From contig WBMV01008587.1 in assembly GCA_013396655.1 (NCBI GenBank), positions 124,001-188,000 of the forward strand: 64,000 nucleotides of DNA. Direction: 5' to 3'. A program made the translations under genes and the position numbers. The stretch comes from Campylorhamphus procurvoides (taxonomy: Eukaryota; Chordata; Aves; Passeriformes; Dendrocolaptidae). Below are positions 47,847 through 60,400 of this stretch, one piece after another; positions within the stretch are counted from its first letter, which is position 1; the number at the start of each line of letters is the position of its first letter. The notes beneath the pieces were generated by a model. It was not told the DNA's origin. It saw nothing but the letters and a program-made list of their open reading frames with translations, and did not search any database.

Positions 47847-50800
47847 AAGGGCGGTCTCAGAGATTGTTAAGGTCTAACAAGTATTTTTTTTTTTTTAATA
47901 ATTTCATATTCAAGTATCCTCTAGGATCTATATAGAGTGCCTGATACATGACTCTGTAAGCACGTCATCTGGAAATAATTGTTTGCAGGACCTGCCCCAC
48001 CCTCCACAGGATTCTAAGCTCTCCAAGATAGAGATGTTGTCTTTGATTTGCCTTTAAAGTAGAACACACAGTTGTGATGCATGACAAATATGATGCATTA
48101 TGATGTCTTAGTAATAGTGACATTGGTATGATGATGATTAATAATGCTATGTCAAGCAATTGGTGTCTATTTAAGTAGAAGAATGCCTTCCCCTGAATCA
48201 GGAATAACAGCTAATCCTTTGCCTTTTTTTTTTTTAATATTTTTGTTTTATATTGTGAAACTGCATTCTGATCTTTTCTCTACCAGAAATTTATGCTGCC
48301 TGAAATGGCTACCTATGTCTGTTCATTGTAGAGAAACAGTTAAGGAGCTGGAGGGTAAGAAACAGGGAAAGAAGAGTTCATACAAGGATATGAGTTTTCT
48401 GAGTCATCTTTAGAGCCTATCGGTTTTTTTCACTCACTTTAAAAACAAACAATCAAACAATAAAACCTGATTTCTTTGTGCTTTTTGTGCAGTGTGATGA
48501 GGGCATCTTGTGTCACTTCATGTAGAATCACATGCTGAGCTGTTTGCTATCCTCAGATAACCTGAAGCAACAAGATGCTCTCAGAAACACAATTGCAGAT
48601 GGTATTTCGTCTCTCATGTGTCAGTAGTCCTCTGATAACCACAAAACGGCTTGAAACATTTTTATTCTGGTTAATGAGTAGATTTTAAACAGCCAAATTC
48701 ATCAGAAGTGTGATACTTTAACATGCTTTTTTGCTTATCTATTGTGTCCTCCATGACCTTGCCATCAAAACTCACAACAACATGTCTATTGCCCTTGCTT
48801 ATTACAATGTGAAATAAAGGGTGTATAGGCATTTTGGTAGTTATTTTTATGGAACTATGTATATTTGAAAAAATAGCTTCACTCAGCCTTCACCTTCAGC
48901 ACTGTACATAACATATATGTATTTTTTAATTACCAAAGACACATTTCATTTTTCTCTCCTGTCACAGCTATTCTGAGAGTGTATGCTGCTCAGGTGCCAT
49001 GAATCTGTTTTAGTGTCCTCTCAGTGACCTCTGATGTTGCCTGATGTTTAGATGCACTAATGCATCTACCTTGTAGTCTTCTAGAGCCATTTCCTCTGCT
49101 CAGTGGTCCACTTAGCATCCTCTTAGACTCCTCTGCTCAATCAAAGTGTCCTTGATTACAACTGCAACTTGCTGCTGGTATAGCGGTATGGCTCTGGATT
49201 ACAATGTTCATGTTTGCATACGGAAAAGGGAAGGGAATGATCCATAAATTTCTCATTAAAATAAACTGAAGTCATGAGGGGAGCCTTTTTCGCATGACAG
49301 AGACAAGAAGTTTGTACTTGATCTGCCCTGTTCTCACTGGTGGGTTTCACTTCAGTCACTTGGAATCACTAGAGAGAGATAGAGATTCATCTAGCTAAGA
49401 CTGTCAGAAGATGTATTTGAATTAACTAAAAGAAACATTTTTAGGCAATTATACCTTAGTACTGTGTTAGAATTAGCTGTTTAGAACAGCTAAATGAGTA
49501 CCAGAAGCGCATAGAAAATACACACTATGCGATTTGGAGCAATGAAAGTTGTTAGTTGGTTTTCAAAATACAAAAAATAACATGAAACATGTCAGTAATC
49601 CTTCCTTTGGAGCCATTACAACCAATACAGGACTTCACATGTTTTTTCAAAATTGCCTATACAGTGGCTTCTTAAGAAACTGCTGTAGTACATCAGGGTT
49701 TACAAATATTTGAAGCAATGGCTGTCTATTTAAAAATTTCAAATCCCAAGTAGTACTCATTAGCAACATAATTATTACAGATGTATTATTTTCATAGCTA
49801 TTTTATTTGCCATGTGTGATATACACATGTATGTAGATGTTAACTTTACCTCTCCTTTAATATGCACATTTCAGGATGTACCCAGACTCCCCATTCCCAC
49901 TGGAGTGGAGCCGTCTGCAGCTGCATCTGTATGACTGAATTCAGTACTTCCAACTGTTTTTGGCTAATCTTATTACACCTCCCTCATCAGAAAGCCCCCT
50001 GGTTGGATGGTGCAGTACCTTCCATTTGCAAGACCACACTGAAGGGCCCACCCTTAATTTGTTGTCTCACTTAGCCTGAAGGGAAAGTCCTCTCAACTGG
50101 CAAGCAGAAGCAATACTGTTTCTCTTCAGAGGAACAACTCAGCGGTGCTGTGGCATGTACTGTAAGATTAATCTAAGAGGTATTTTGCTAAAAACCTCAA
50201 GTTTTTATATTCAACATATGGCAGAGGATCACTATTTAACTCTTTAAGTCAAACCAGATATCCAGCTGGAGGTGCGTCTATCATTATCTGGCAACATTTT
50301 CTATTGGTGTTCAATTTTAACAAGTGTAAAAGGGAATTAAAATTCAGACTAAATCTACAGCAATGTGCTTCAATGGTCTCATGAGGCCTTCTTGGTTGCC
50401 TTTTATTACCGTCCTCAGTTTTGGATTGTTTCTAACAGCATTCACCTTCCCTTGTGACCCCACTAAACTAATCCAGCCAGAAATGATGTAACAACTTATA
50501 AAACTACTTCTGCAAAATGGTTTTTTTCCCCAAAATACCCAGACTCAATCCTCTGTGATACAAATTGGTTTATGCCAAGTATCAGGTACAGAAAAGATTT
50601 GGAAGAAAAGATCTGCAAGGTCTTAAGAGTCATTTTTTATGTTACACAGGCTCAATAATAATATGATTTGGGTTTCAGTTTCATTTAAAAACTGAATTAG
50701 CATCCATCACCTGTTCCTCAGATGATTCTCTTTGTCCTGTGCTTCTGCCTGTCTCCCACCTACATACCTGATTACTGTAGTAGTAGCTTGTTGGATGGGA

Positions 50801-53800
50801 AAAATAGAACAGGTAACTGGAATTCTCAATTGTCCCTTCTGCAGCTCTGTTATCAGGTTTATAAGCTTGCATTACAATGAAAGATTGTCACAAGAGTGAG
50901 ACAGCCCGCTCACATTTTGAAAACAGAAAACCGATTACAATAGCTACATTTCCAGAAAATGGCTTATATAAAAACAGATACAAACTACAAGGACAAGTGT
51001 TAAACAAGCAGAACCAATAGGTCTAGACAGGTATATTTGCCTGAGATATTAACTGTGCTTTTACTAAGTGACAGCATAAACAACCCTAATTTTGCAATTA
51101 TGTGATACCACTCAGACTCAAAAAATAATTTATGAAATACATATTGCTGAGGTGGGAAGATGGTTTGTAAATATGAGTGTGGCATTACTATTCTTTAAAA
51201 TTAGAGGTGTCTATCAGGTCCACAATAAAGGTTACCATAAGGCCTGGGGTATACTAATCTGTGTTTAAATTTAGGCAGGACTGGATTATAAGGATTAAAT
51301 CTGCATCAGTTGTGTATTTTAACTTACTGAAAATCCAGGTGATCTGGACTCAATTAATTCAACTTTCTTAAAATATAAAATTTATTTGCTCTCAGTAAAT
51401 CATAAGTAATATAAACTGCAAACCAAACTGACTTAATGAATCTCTGAGAACTATATCTTCCAATGTGCTCATCCCAAGAGGGACCAACTTTTCTTTCTCT
51501 TTCCATTTTTAATGCCAGTTCAGTTACTCATTGAACAATGTTTTGAAACAACTAAGCTACAAGAGTTTACAATTTAGATTACAGTATTTATTTTTTTATT
51601 AACAGGAGTTTTACATTCCCAAATATTTCTTTGTAAATGCTGGCTTAGTATTTGAAGTATTTACTTAGGTAAATACTTACAGAAATAAAAGTAAAATTTT
51701 AAATGTTCATATATGTTGCAATGCACAGAGGGGTTTTTTTCTCTTTTTTTTTTTCTTTTTTAACTTTTGGTGTAGAAATTCTGTTGCTTAATCTCAGAGC
51801 TTTTGCTATTTAGTTTGCTTCTTATTTTGAAAAAAAGGAGTGGAAAAAGATGAATGACGCCTCTTTTGGGGAATAAACTATCCATCCTGTTATATCCTCT
51901 GTTTCCTGCTTAGGATCATGATTATTATTCCATCTTTTCTCTTAAGACATGTCTCAAATCTTAGCAATGAAACTTGTTGAGAGGTTATTAGCAGTATGTA
52001 TGGACTTTGTGTTGTTTTGCAGGTGTCAATGTTTATTATGAAAAAGTGAAATTTAGAAATTGCAGTCAGTACTTTGTCTGTCTCAGCTTTCAGCTCGGCC
52101 TCTCAGTAACCTGATGCTCCAAACCCCACAGCTGCCCTCTACCCCAATATGAGATCTCAGCCAGAGGCCAGGCTCTGGTCTCATTCTCTACAGTGCAATT
52201 TCACTATGCCAATGGAGTTACTGGAATTCTAGGATACATGAAAGTGTATTTTGGCACCTAGAGTCTCTGAGTAGTCAAAGCAGGCTGGTATGTTTTTGCT
52301 GATTAACAGAGCTGCATTGATGCTGCTGAGAAGCGGAGCTGCAGCAGGGAGTGGGCACTGAGCTGCCTGATGGATTCCAACTGTGGCAGAAATTATCCTT
52401 TGGTTAACATCAACACAACTGTGGGTGCAAGAAAATTTTACCAGTTTTCCTACATGGATGCAAAGAACAGCCTGTAGGAAATGACAAAATGTTTTGCTGG
52501 ATGTGTTTTACAGACAGAAAACTTCTGCAGCTAACTTTTATTTCAAGCCTTGGATGAAAGAATAAGTGGGTCAGACATACAGAGGAGTAGCTCAAGCAGA
52601 ACAGAAGACTCAGCTAAGTGACTACTTCTGTCGTGTGTGACCACCAGTTGGCAGAAAACATCCTTAAAATAATATTTTTCTTTACAGAAACACTAGCTTA
52701 ATTGTATACTGCCTATATTTGATGTTAGCTGACCCTTTTCCTCCTGAGAATTAGTGATGTTATCAGGATTTCTACTAGTATGAATGACTTTAAATAAATC
52801 CGGATTTAGAAAATATTAGCTTTTTATTTTCCTCTGTCTTTGCAAAAGCGGAGATTCTGCCTTCCCTCCAGGTCACTGTGTAGTACAGAGGGAGAATAAA
52901 TCAATTGCAGGCGTGTCATAGTGAGGAAGAACTTGGGCCAGGAAATCCCATACCCCTGGATTCAGATGAATTTGGAGTAGTTGGGCAGTTTCCAAACTAT
53001 GAATGTTTTGGTTTTAAGGCAATTTACTAAAAGAAAAATTAAAAATGGCACAATTATGTTTTCTTTCTTTATGATGCATTAATAAACCCTGAGAAGACTC
53101 TTTCAAAAATCATTTCTGCTCATTCGTTACCTTTGCAATATCAGTAATATCAAGTATGATTCTCCCTGCATTCATTATGTAACTTTTTGGTGGTTTACAC
53201 TGAGTTTGCTATTCATCAGGATTCTTTAACACAAAACCTATTCTTCAAAATGAGTGCTAAAAATCACACTTGCATAGGAGGGGCTTTTTTCAGTTCTCTT
53301 GCAGACTAAAAAATACTGCAATTTGTCTGTGTTTGAAGGTGTCTGTGTCATCTAACATATTTGTACTCCCTAAATAAGACTGGACAGGTGGAAATACCCA
53401 GATTGTGACGTGTGATATTCCTAGTTATCATGAAACAAAATATTTTTTTTCTTTTTTTTGGGGTGGGGGGGCAGAGAGTATACAGTTACATTGACCAACC
53501 TCCCACTAAACACTTATATATAATAGGCAACACTACAATAGTACTTAAGATGCGTGAAAATGGAGCACAGGATCCTCCCTTAGTCTTCCCAGGTTTGCTT
53601 AGAAGAAACCATGAAATGTCACTGGCCTGGCCATGTTAAGCAGGTACCTTCCACAAGTTCCAGCAGGGAATCCAACTCTGAGAAGTATTAAGCACGGATG
53701 TGAAAACACTGGGTTCATGCGAACACAAATCTTTGTTTGACACAAATGTAACAGACTCGTGGGGCTGTAACAGCAATGACAAAAGTTTGCCAACATTCCC

Positions 53801-55675
53801 TGTTACTGATGTGCTCATCAATCAACATCACATTATGCTCAGTGATGTACAGTGCCAGAACAGCTCTTGATGAAGCCCTTGTAGTAGAACTCGAAGGCTA
53901 GACAAAGTAAGGAGAAAGTAAGATGTATTTAAACAAAATGAGGGAAAATTGCTTAATTACATCTGCGCTGCATCTCTATTTGACAAATTTCTAGGGAAGA
54001 CACAGGGGGATTCTATTAGTTTCCTGTAGTTTTATGATTTGTGGTCTAACTATGCACACACACTGATATTTATGGATTACCAAGGAACAGTGAGGACATG
54101 GTATATTGTCTATGGAGATACAGTATTCTGCAATGTTTTGGAGGAAAAAATATTCAAGTGAAAGTTTGATGACAAGCAAACAGAATGGTTCCCTTATCAC
54201 TATAGAGTTATAATGACCTGTTGGTCTAAAAATTTGGGGATACCCTTATGGGTTTCCACTGGTTAGTGTTTTTCATTCCAGTAACACTGAAGACTACCAC
54301 ACCACACTATGGAACATTTTGGTTTTCATTTTTGAAAGGTCTTAATTAAAAAATATTTCTCAGTCCACTAATTTGCAAACTCCACCTAATTTTGGCAATT
54401 CACTCCATGGTTCTTAAGCATCATATGTAGGCTCTTTCAAGTAATGTGTACCATCTATAGGTTGTTCTTTGGCAATGTATGTCATATGTAAGATTAATAA
54501 TAAAACTGGGGCTTAGTAGTATATGACTCATCTCTAAAGGGAAGAAAAGGGGATCGCAACACGATTACTTTGGCTGCATGGTCACTACTTCACTAACATG
54601 CTGGCTATAGAGAAAAGTATGCAAAGTCTTCTGTGTACTTCCAGGCAGCCCGTATGCAAAGCTGAAGGTCCATACTAACAAACAACAGTTCAAATTTGGG
54701 GCTTCATTAAAAAGAAAATATTGTCCTCCTTCACAGCTATATGTGTGTATTTAACCTTGTGTGTTTGAAGTGTTTTAAGATTCTTACAGTGGCCTGTAAT
54801 GTCTTAGATGCCATAGCTAAGCAAAGAAAGCTTTTTAAGAGCTCTGTAACTGCACTGAAAACCAGCTAGACTGAAGGCCAAAGACCCGTAAAGAAGATGT
54901 TTTGGCTATTGCTTGGAGATTTTTTTTCAAGGAAAGTCTTAAGAAAGAAAAGAAATGAAGTCTCTTTCTTTGGCCTCAAATCAAAAAGTTTTGTTTGTGA
55001 ATCTGGAATATGAGTCTGTCATGAAAAAGCAAATAGTTTTGGAGTTCAGCAATAGAGAGGTCTTAAACGACTTTTCAGAGACATCATCCCAAAATTCAAA
55101 GAGCCAATGATTTCAGGCCAAGGATCAGAAACAGCTAAATTTCAACATACAACCATCAACCTCACAGCTAAACATGGAAGAAAACATTTTACAGCAAATG
55201 AAAAGGGAGCAGAAAACTCATGCCAAACAAGGAACAATGTCACCAGTGTGCCAGCTGGCATAGGAATGGGAAATGTCCATTGATTTGCAAACACTCTCCT
55301 GAAATATGCCAGTAAAGGGAAGACATGGGTTACAGTCAGAGTTCAGAGTTTCAAATGGTGGAGAAAAACTTGTTCTTGAAATCACATGGGAAAGGACGAA
55401 ACTACAAAAGCAAAATAAAGATGGTTAAAAAGATATTTCAGCATGGCACTCAGGGATGAAAGTGCAATAAAAACTGAATTTCTGCAACAGAAAGGTGTCA
55501 ATGAGGCACTGTATTTAAAGTTTCAAGGTAAGGCCATTTATACCTGTAGAGGAACAAATCTCAGCCCTACAAAAAACACGAACCAGGGACAATCACCAAT
55601 TGCAATAAGAGCTTGCAGGAACATGCCACTTCTCACTGCTGTTAGAGCAGCTATGCTGGTGGCCTAGTGTCCACT

Positions 55676-55766
55676 GGTTGCCTGGCAAGCTCACAGGAAT
55701 GGGATTGCTTTAGGACACAGACTCACCGGTGAGGCGGTGGAAGGACACAGAGTCTGTCAGGCAACC
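55676..55766. other. Inverted repeat with a central 12-bp palindrome
   Basis: The arms ggttgcctggca (55676-55687) and tgtcaggcaacc (55755-55766) pair at 11 of 12 positions. Near the centre is a perfect palindrome, ctcaccggtgag (55722-55733). The layout resembles a small cruciform or a hairpin-type transposon relic. No target duplication was found. Confidence 0.45.
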
Positions 55767-57339
55767 CACTGTGTTGGATCATCTTTTGAAAATAAAACAG
55801 ACCAGCGGAAGAACTATAAAACGTGACAGCAGATGGCATTATTTGTAGAATCAAAGAGGCAGCCATCTGAGCCGAGGCCCTAAACACTGTAGGGAAGGAA
55901 GAGGGTAGTCTCAGACTCTGCACTGACCCCAAAGAGCTGAACAAGAACATTAAAAGGAAACATTCCACTTGCTTGCAAGTGACAACATGTGTGCTGGAGG
56001 AGAGAGAGCCAAATTCCTAAGCAAATTTGTTGCCTTGGCAGGGCTTTGGCAGATCCTCCTAGACACAGAAAGCCTAAAGTATTGCCTTCTCATAAACTTC
56101 TTGGCAGATGCTGCTGTGTAAGGTTGCCTTGAGCATATGTTTGGGGCCAGAAACAGTTCTGCTGGCAGCGCTAAAACTAAACTACTACCAAACTATCAAA
56201 GGTTGTGGCTGCATATTGAAACAATGGTTCCACAGAACTTCTAATGTCACTGGAAAAGCCTTTCCTGGAGAACTGAAGGGTAAGAAGGGTCAGAAGGCTC
56301 ACCCTAGTCTGTATTGCCTGTGTGATCTTGCATGTTGTGCCTGTTAAAGGACTCTTACTGTAACAGAGCTCTGGGGATTGAAATGGTCAGAGAGCAAGGA
56401 ACTCAAGTATTGTGCCGAGGGAAGCCAGAGACAACACTGCTCTTCTCCTCCCTCTCTCAGCTGTCATGCTGCAACTCTGACAAATAGAAACATGGATGGC
56501 ATTTCTCCTGACTACTGCAAGAGTCACCAGTATTGAGAGGAAAATTGCCAGCTGGTGCAATGGGCCTGAAGCAGCTCTGCTGACACACACCCCACTGAAG
56601 CCTTGGCCATACCAATATTTTCAATGAGGGATTAATTAGATAATAACATTCTGGTCAGAAAACTGAGAGAGCTGAATCTGGCACCGGTGACCATCCCTGG
56701 CTCTGTTCTTCAATCCCCCACAGGGACTGTGGAACTCTGAATAGCAATAGTTTGTAAATCTTTGTCTGCTCTTCTTCAGTAAGGGCTGCACAGGCCAGTC
56801 CCATCTTTGTAGAGCCTTGTGCCCTCCCTAAAGCAAAGCATGCATCATGATGGCTGTTTTGGATGTTGGCTTACAGCTGTCTCGGTTTTACCTGTCATTC
56901 ATGTCACCTGGGCTACTCTATCTTCTGCTTCCTCCTAACACACCCACCTTTTCTAATAAGTAGGAAAGTAAATGTACTGTCACAAATTGCTTGCACTTAG
57001 TAAAGAGTGAGGAGCAAAGGTCAGCTGTTCCCCACAGTCTGCTTGTATTAAACCAATTGAATGTTGGTTCAACTCACACTTGCTGTGCTGCCGGACAGAG
57101 GTAATCCTTAGGCAGCTTGGGCAGCAGCACTGTCTCTAGTCACAGAGCAAGGCATGAGCAAGACAAGTAACTCCACAGCAGCCCAGGGAATGGGACCACT
57201 AGAAAGGGGGCTGATGCCACTTCTGTGCACAGGCCATCTCCAGCTACTGCCGGGGTTGCCTGCAAGGGTGCCAATTAGTGCCAGCCGTGGAAGCAGTTCC
57301 TTCCTTGTGGACACCTGCCTGCAAGGGAGAGCACTGAAA

Positions 57340-57483
57340 TCACCCACGCATCTCACAGAGGTCACCGAGCAGCCATTCGATGCTAATAACTTTTGGTCAC
57401 TACCAACTTGGGCTGCAATCGAACCACTGACCTAGAGGTGAAAGGCTGTATATCCCATTACCAATCTGCTAAACCATCCAGTC
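57340..57483 (-). mobile_element. tRNA-derived SINE, minus strand, family not assigned
   Basis: On the minus strand the element has an A box, tggtttagcagattgg (plus bases 57461-57476), and a B box, ggttcgattgc (57415-57425), about 35 bases apart as in polymerase III promoters. The start ggactggatgg lies near 57483. The body after the B box (towards 57340) is not the CR1 tail of the two songbird-type SINEs. It is probably an older amniote family (MIR- or AmnSINE-like), but I cannot name it surely. Confidence 0.5.
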
Positions 57484-60400
57484 CCTCTATTACTGCAATT
57501 TTAATTAACTGAGCCAATGACATGAAAGCTGAAGGGAGGCGGAGTGGGCAAGGAAGCGAGAACACATTGGCTTTTACACAATTTGTTTCTTTTGAGTGGG
57601 TTCTGCTTTTATTGAAAAGCCTTGTCCTAACCTATGCTGCTCACGAGACACTCCCCACCCTGCTACTCATCAAAGGACCAGACTGCACAGGGCTTTAAAT
57701 AACTGAAAGAGTTAAACACTGCTGCCACCCCTGCTTTACAATGCAACCCCTGGAAGAACATTTCCTGATGTCAGGATCTGAAATTTACTCTCAAAAGGAA
57801 CATTCCTCAGAGTAAAACAGAAAAAAAATTAGGAAAGTCACAAAATGATAAATTCTGATACAGTGTTTTTCTGAAACAAATAAAACCCCTACCCTGTTTG
57901 GTCGTAAGTTCCTCCGTGCTAGGAACCAGAAAAACCATGTAATCCTGTCTATAACAGGAGTGTACTCAATAAGCAGCAAAGTTAATGTCTCTGATAAGCA
58001 AATTATTTGACCAGCTCTCAGCTCCGCTGATAAAAGTCACTGGGAATGGCTCAGTGACTTGAATGAGGAACAAAACACTGTGCTCCTCTCATAAGAAATC
58101 ATGTCATTGCTAGATACAGAAGAAAAAGAAAATTGCCACTTGTTTAGACTGACTTTGGCAACAACACATGTCTTTTTCTCACCTGCTCCTTTCCCTGAAT
58201 TTTAATCAGTGTCTTCCACTGCTGGTTGGGAGCACTGGAGGAAGGATGGTGAGCACTACAGGATCTCTGAGGTTACTTTTGGTTTCACTCAAGCCATTAT
58301 CACCAACAACAAGAACCTCTGTAGCTTTCCTGTGGTGATAGTTATGACCATCACTTGAATGATGTATGCAGCCTTTGTGGATTCACCAAACAGGGCAAAT
58401 AAATCATTACCTCAGACTCTGAGCGCCTCTGCTGCCTTGTGCCCTGCCTGCCTGTGGATCTTCCACTGGAATTAGTCAGCAGTCAGTACTGCTCCTTTGT
58501 GTCTGTGTGCTTCTTTACCCAAGTGACTACATTTCAAACAGCATCCCCTTCACTGTGAAGCCTGGATTACTTCATGCTTGTTCTTGCATGTGTGTTTGAT
58601 AAGTCATGGCATGACTATTTTTTTCTCTGTGTGTTGATTATCCACCATGGTCTAATCCCACAACATAAATGACAGACAGAGAGTCCCTAAAATGCAGCAG
58701 CTCCTCAGGGTCTGACATCCTGTGAAAACCCTGGTCCTTGCAGGCTGTTCCTGTCTCCAGCAGTGCAAGCACAGGGGGAGGCCGATCGCAGCTTGATTCC
58801 AGTCCCCAGCTGTCTGCAACAGCCGCTTCTGCTTGGGGCCTCACACAGAGCATAGGCAAATCCGTAATGCAGGGCTTCCCAGCGGTGGGGAACACTCAGC
58901 TGAAAGCCTCTGCAACCCCTCGTATGCCTAAGCCTCTTTGATGATCTTGTGCCTTGTTATTTCAAATGCTTTGCATGTGTAACTTGTGTAACAGGTCTAG
59001 AAAAAGAAAATGAGCAATAGGAAGCCAGGATCAAACTGTGCTTTTAATTATACCTGTGGTTGGGATGGAAAACAAAGTATTAAGCAAACCCTGGCTATGT
59101 GTGCAGTGCTGGCTCTTCTGCTTTCCACTGCCACTCTACCCTACGAACTCTGCTCGAGGTGCACTGCCTTGATCTTTAATAGTCTCCCTTTTAGCAGCCC
59201 TCCAAAGCACAACCTTGCTCTGTCCCCTGCCCCTCTCTGCTGTCCTTTGCCAATCCCTCTCTTCCTGCTACCAAAGGAGGTGTTAAAATGTCACTGCACA
59301 GACCCAGGAATTTGTGGCACTGTCCAAAGACAGGGCAGAGATGCCATGGCAGCTTTGCAGCTCAAAACTGGGGGAGTGGGAAGAGATTAATTTTGTTAGG
59401 AACATAAAGAGCAGCATCCCTGTGAATGAGCTAACATTCAGTTCCTCCATCAGGCTCCATCTGAAGATCAAAGTGATGAGGGCCTGAATACAGGAATTCC
59501 ACTGCAGCACCAAAAGTGTTACCAGGGAAGGATGACAGCTGTATGGGAGATGATCAGTGCAATATTTCTATAAAAGCCTCTGCATTACAGGTTAGAGTCA
59601 GGCTCTTGTCCTGGCATACCTGCTCCCCTGCTGCCATGCTCAGGTTGGTTATGTGTGTACCTCAGCAGCAATCAAGAGGCAGTGAGGAAAAGCATCTCCA
59701 TTTGCAGCTTCACTGGTCCTGAAGGTGTGAGTACTCATCCTCTGTCCCAGCATAAAGCCAAAGAGAGCTACCTTAGCTCTGAGTGCATCTTTTACCTGTC
59801 AGTGTCCAGCTGCTGAAGTTTCTGCACAGCTAACCACCCAACCTGCCTAACAGAGTAAAGAGATTCATGTAGGAAAGTGGGCTCTCCTCTGGTGGTCTGG
59901 TCTCAGAAGGCGCCTGCCTGTGCTCAGGGGATGCAGGAATGGAAAACACTGCACTGGATGATTGGAAGGCCCACAAATTAAGGCAAAAGCTGAGATATGA
60001 ATACGGGCCTAGCTAAAAATGAAAAGGATGATTTCAGGCTGTGCTCACTACAGTCTTTAGCTAATATGATCAGGGAGTAAATCATTAATAGCACCTGCTT
60101 TTATGCTTCTAGACTGAAAGCTTCAGAGTTACTAACCTGTTCAGATGAATAAAACAGTTCATGCACTTCAGAATTCTTTCCCAGTCTTTGTGCCAATTCA
60201 GCATGACAGAGGCATACACTTGGTTGCCACTTCTTATTGTTTTCCTGCCCATAGTGACTAAAAATGTGTGTTATACATACAAATGAAACTAGGTTTTGAG
60301 CACATTTTTGCATAAGAGATGGGTGTCATAGAAAATTCCATGACTTATGCTGTAACAGATCCGTATCTTAGACAGGCACACGACGGGTGTGTATGTTCAT

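Larger units (their letters stand above)
44137..57339. other. Intergenic DNA, no gene seen
   Basis: No exon is supported in about 13 kb. The 47,200-47,760 part is pyrimidine-rich and gives a 154-residue open frame with no recognisable domain. A segment near 52,150-52,260 resembles an old interspersed repeat. Confidence 0.45.

Noticed and set aside
59010..59390. 126-residue plus-strand open frame with a hydrophobic stretch
   Set aside because: No domain, no conserved motif, and a competing open frame lies on the other strand.
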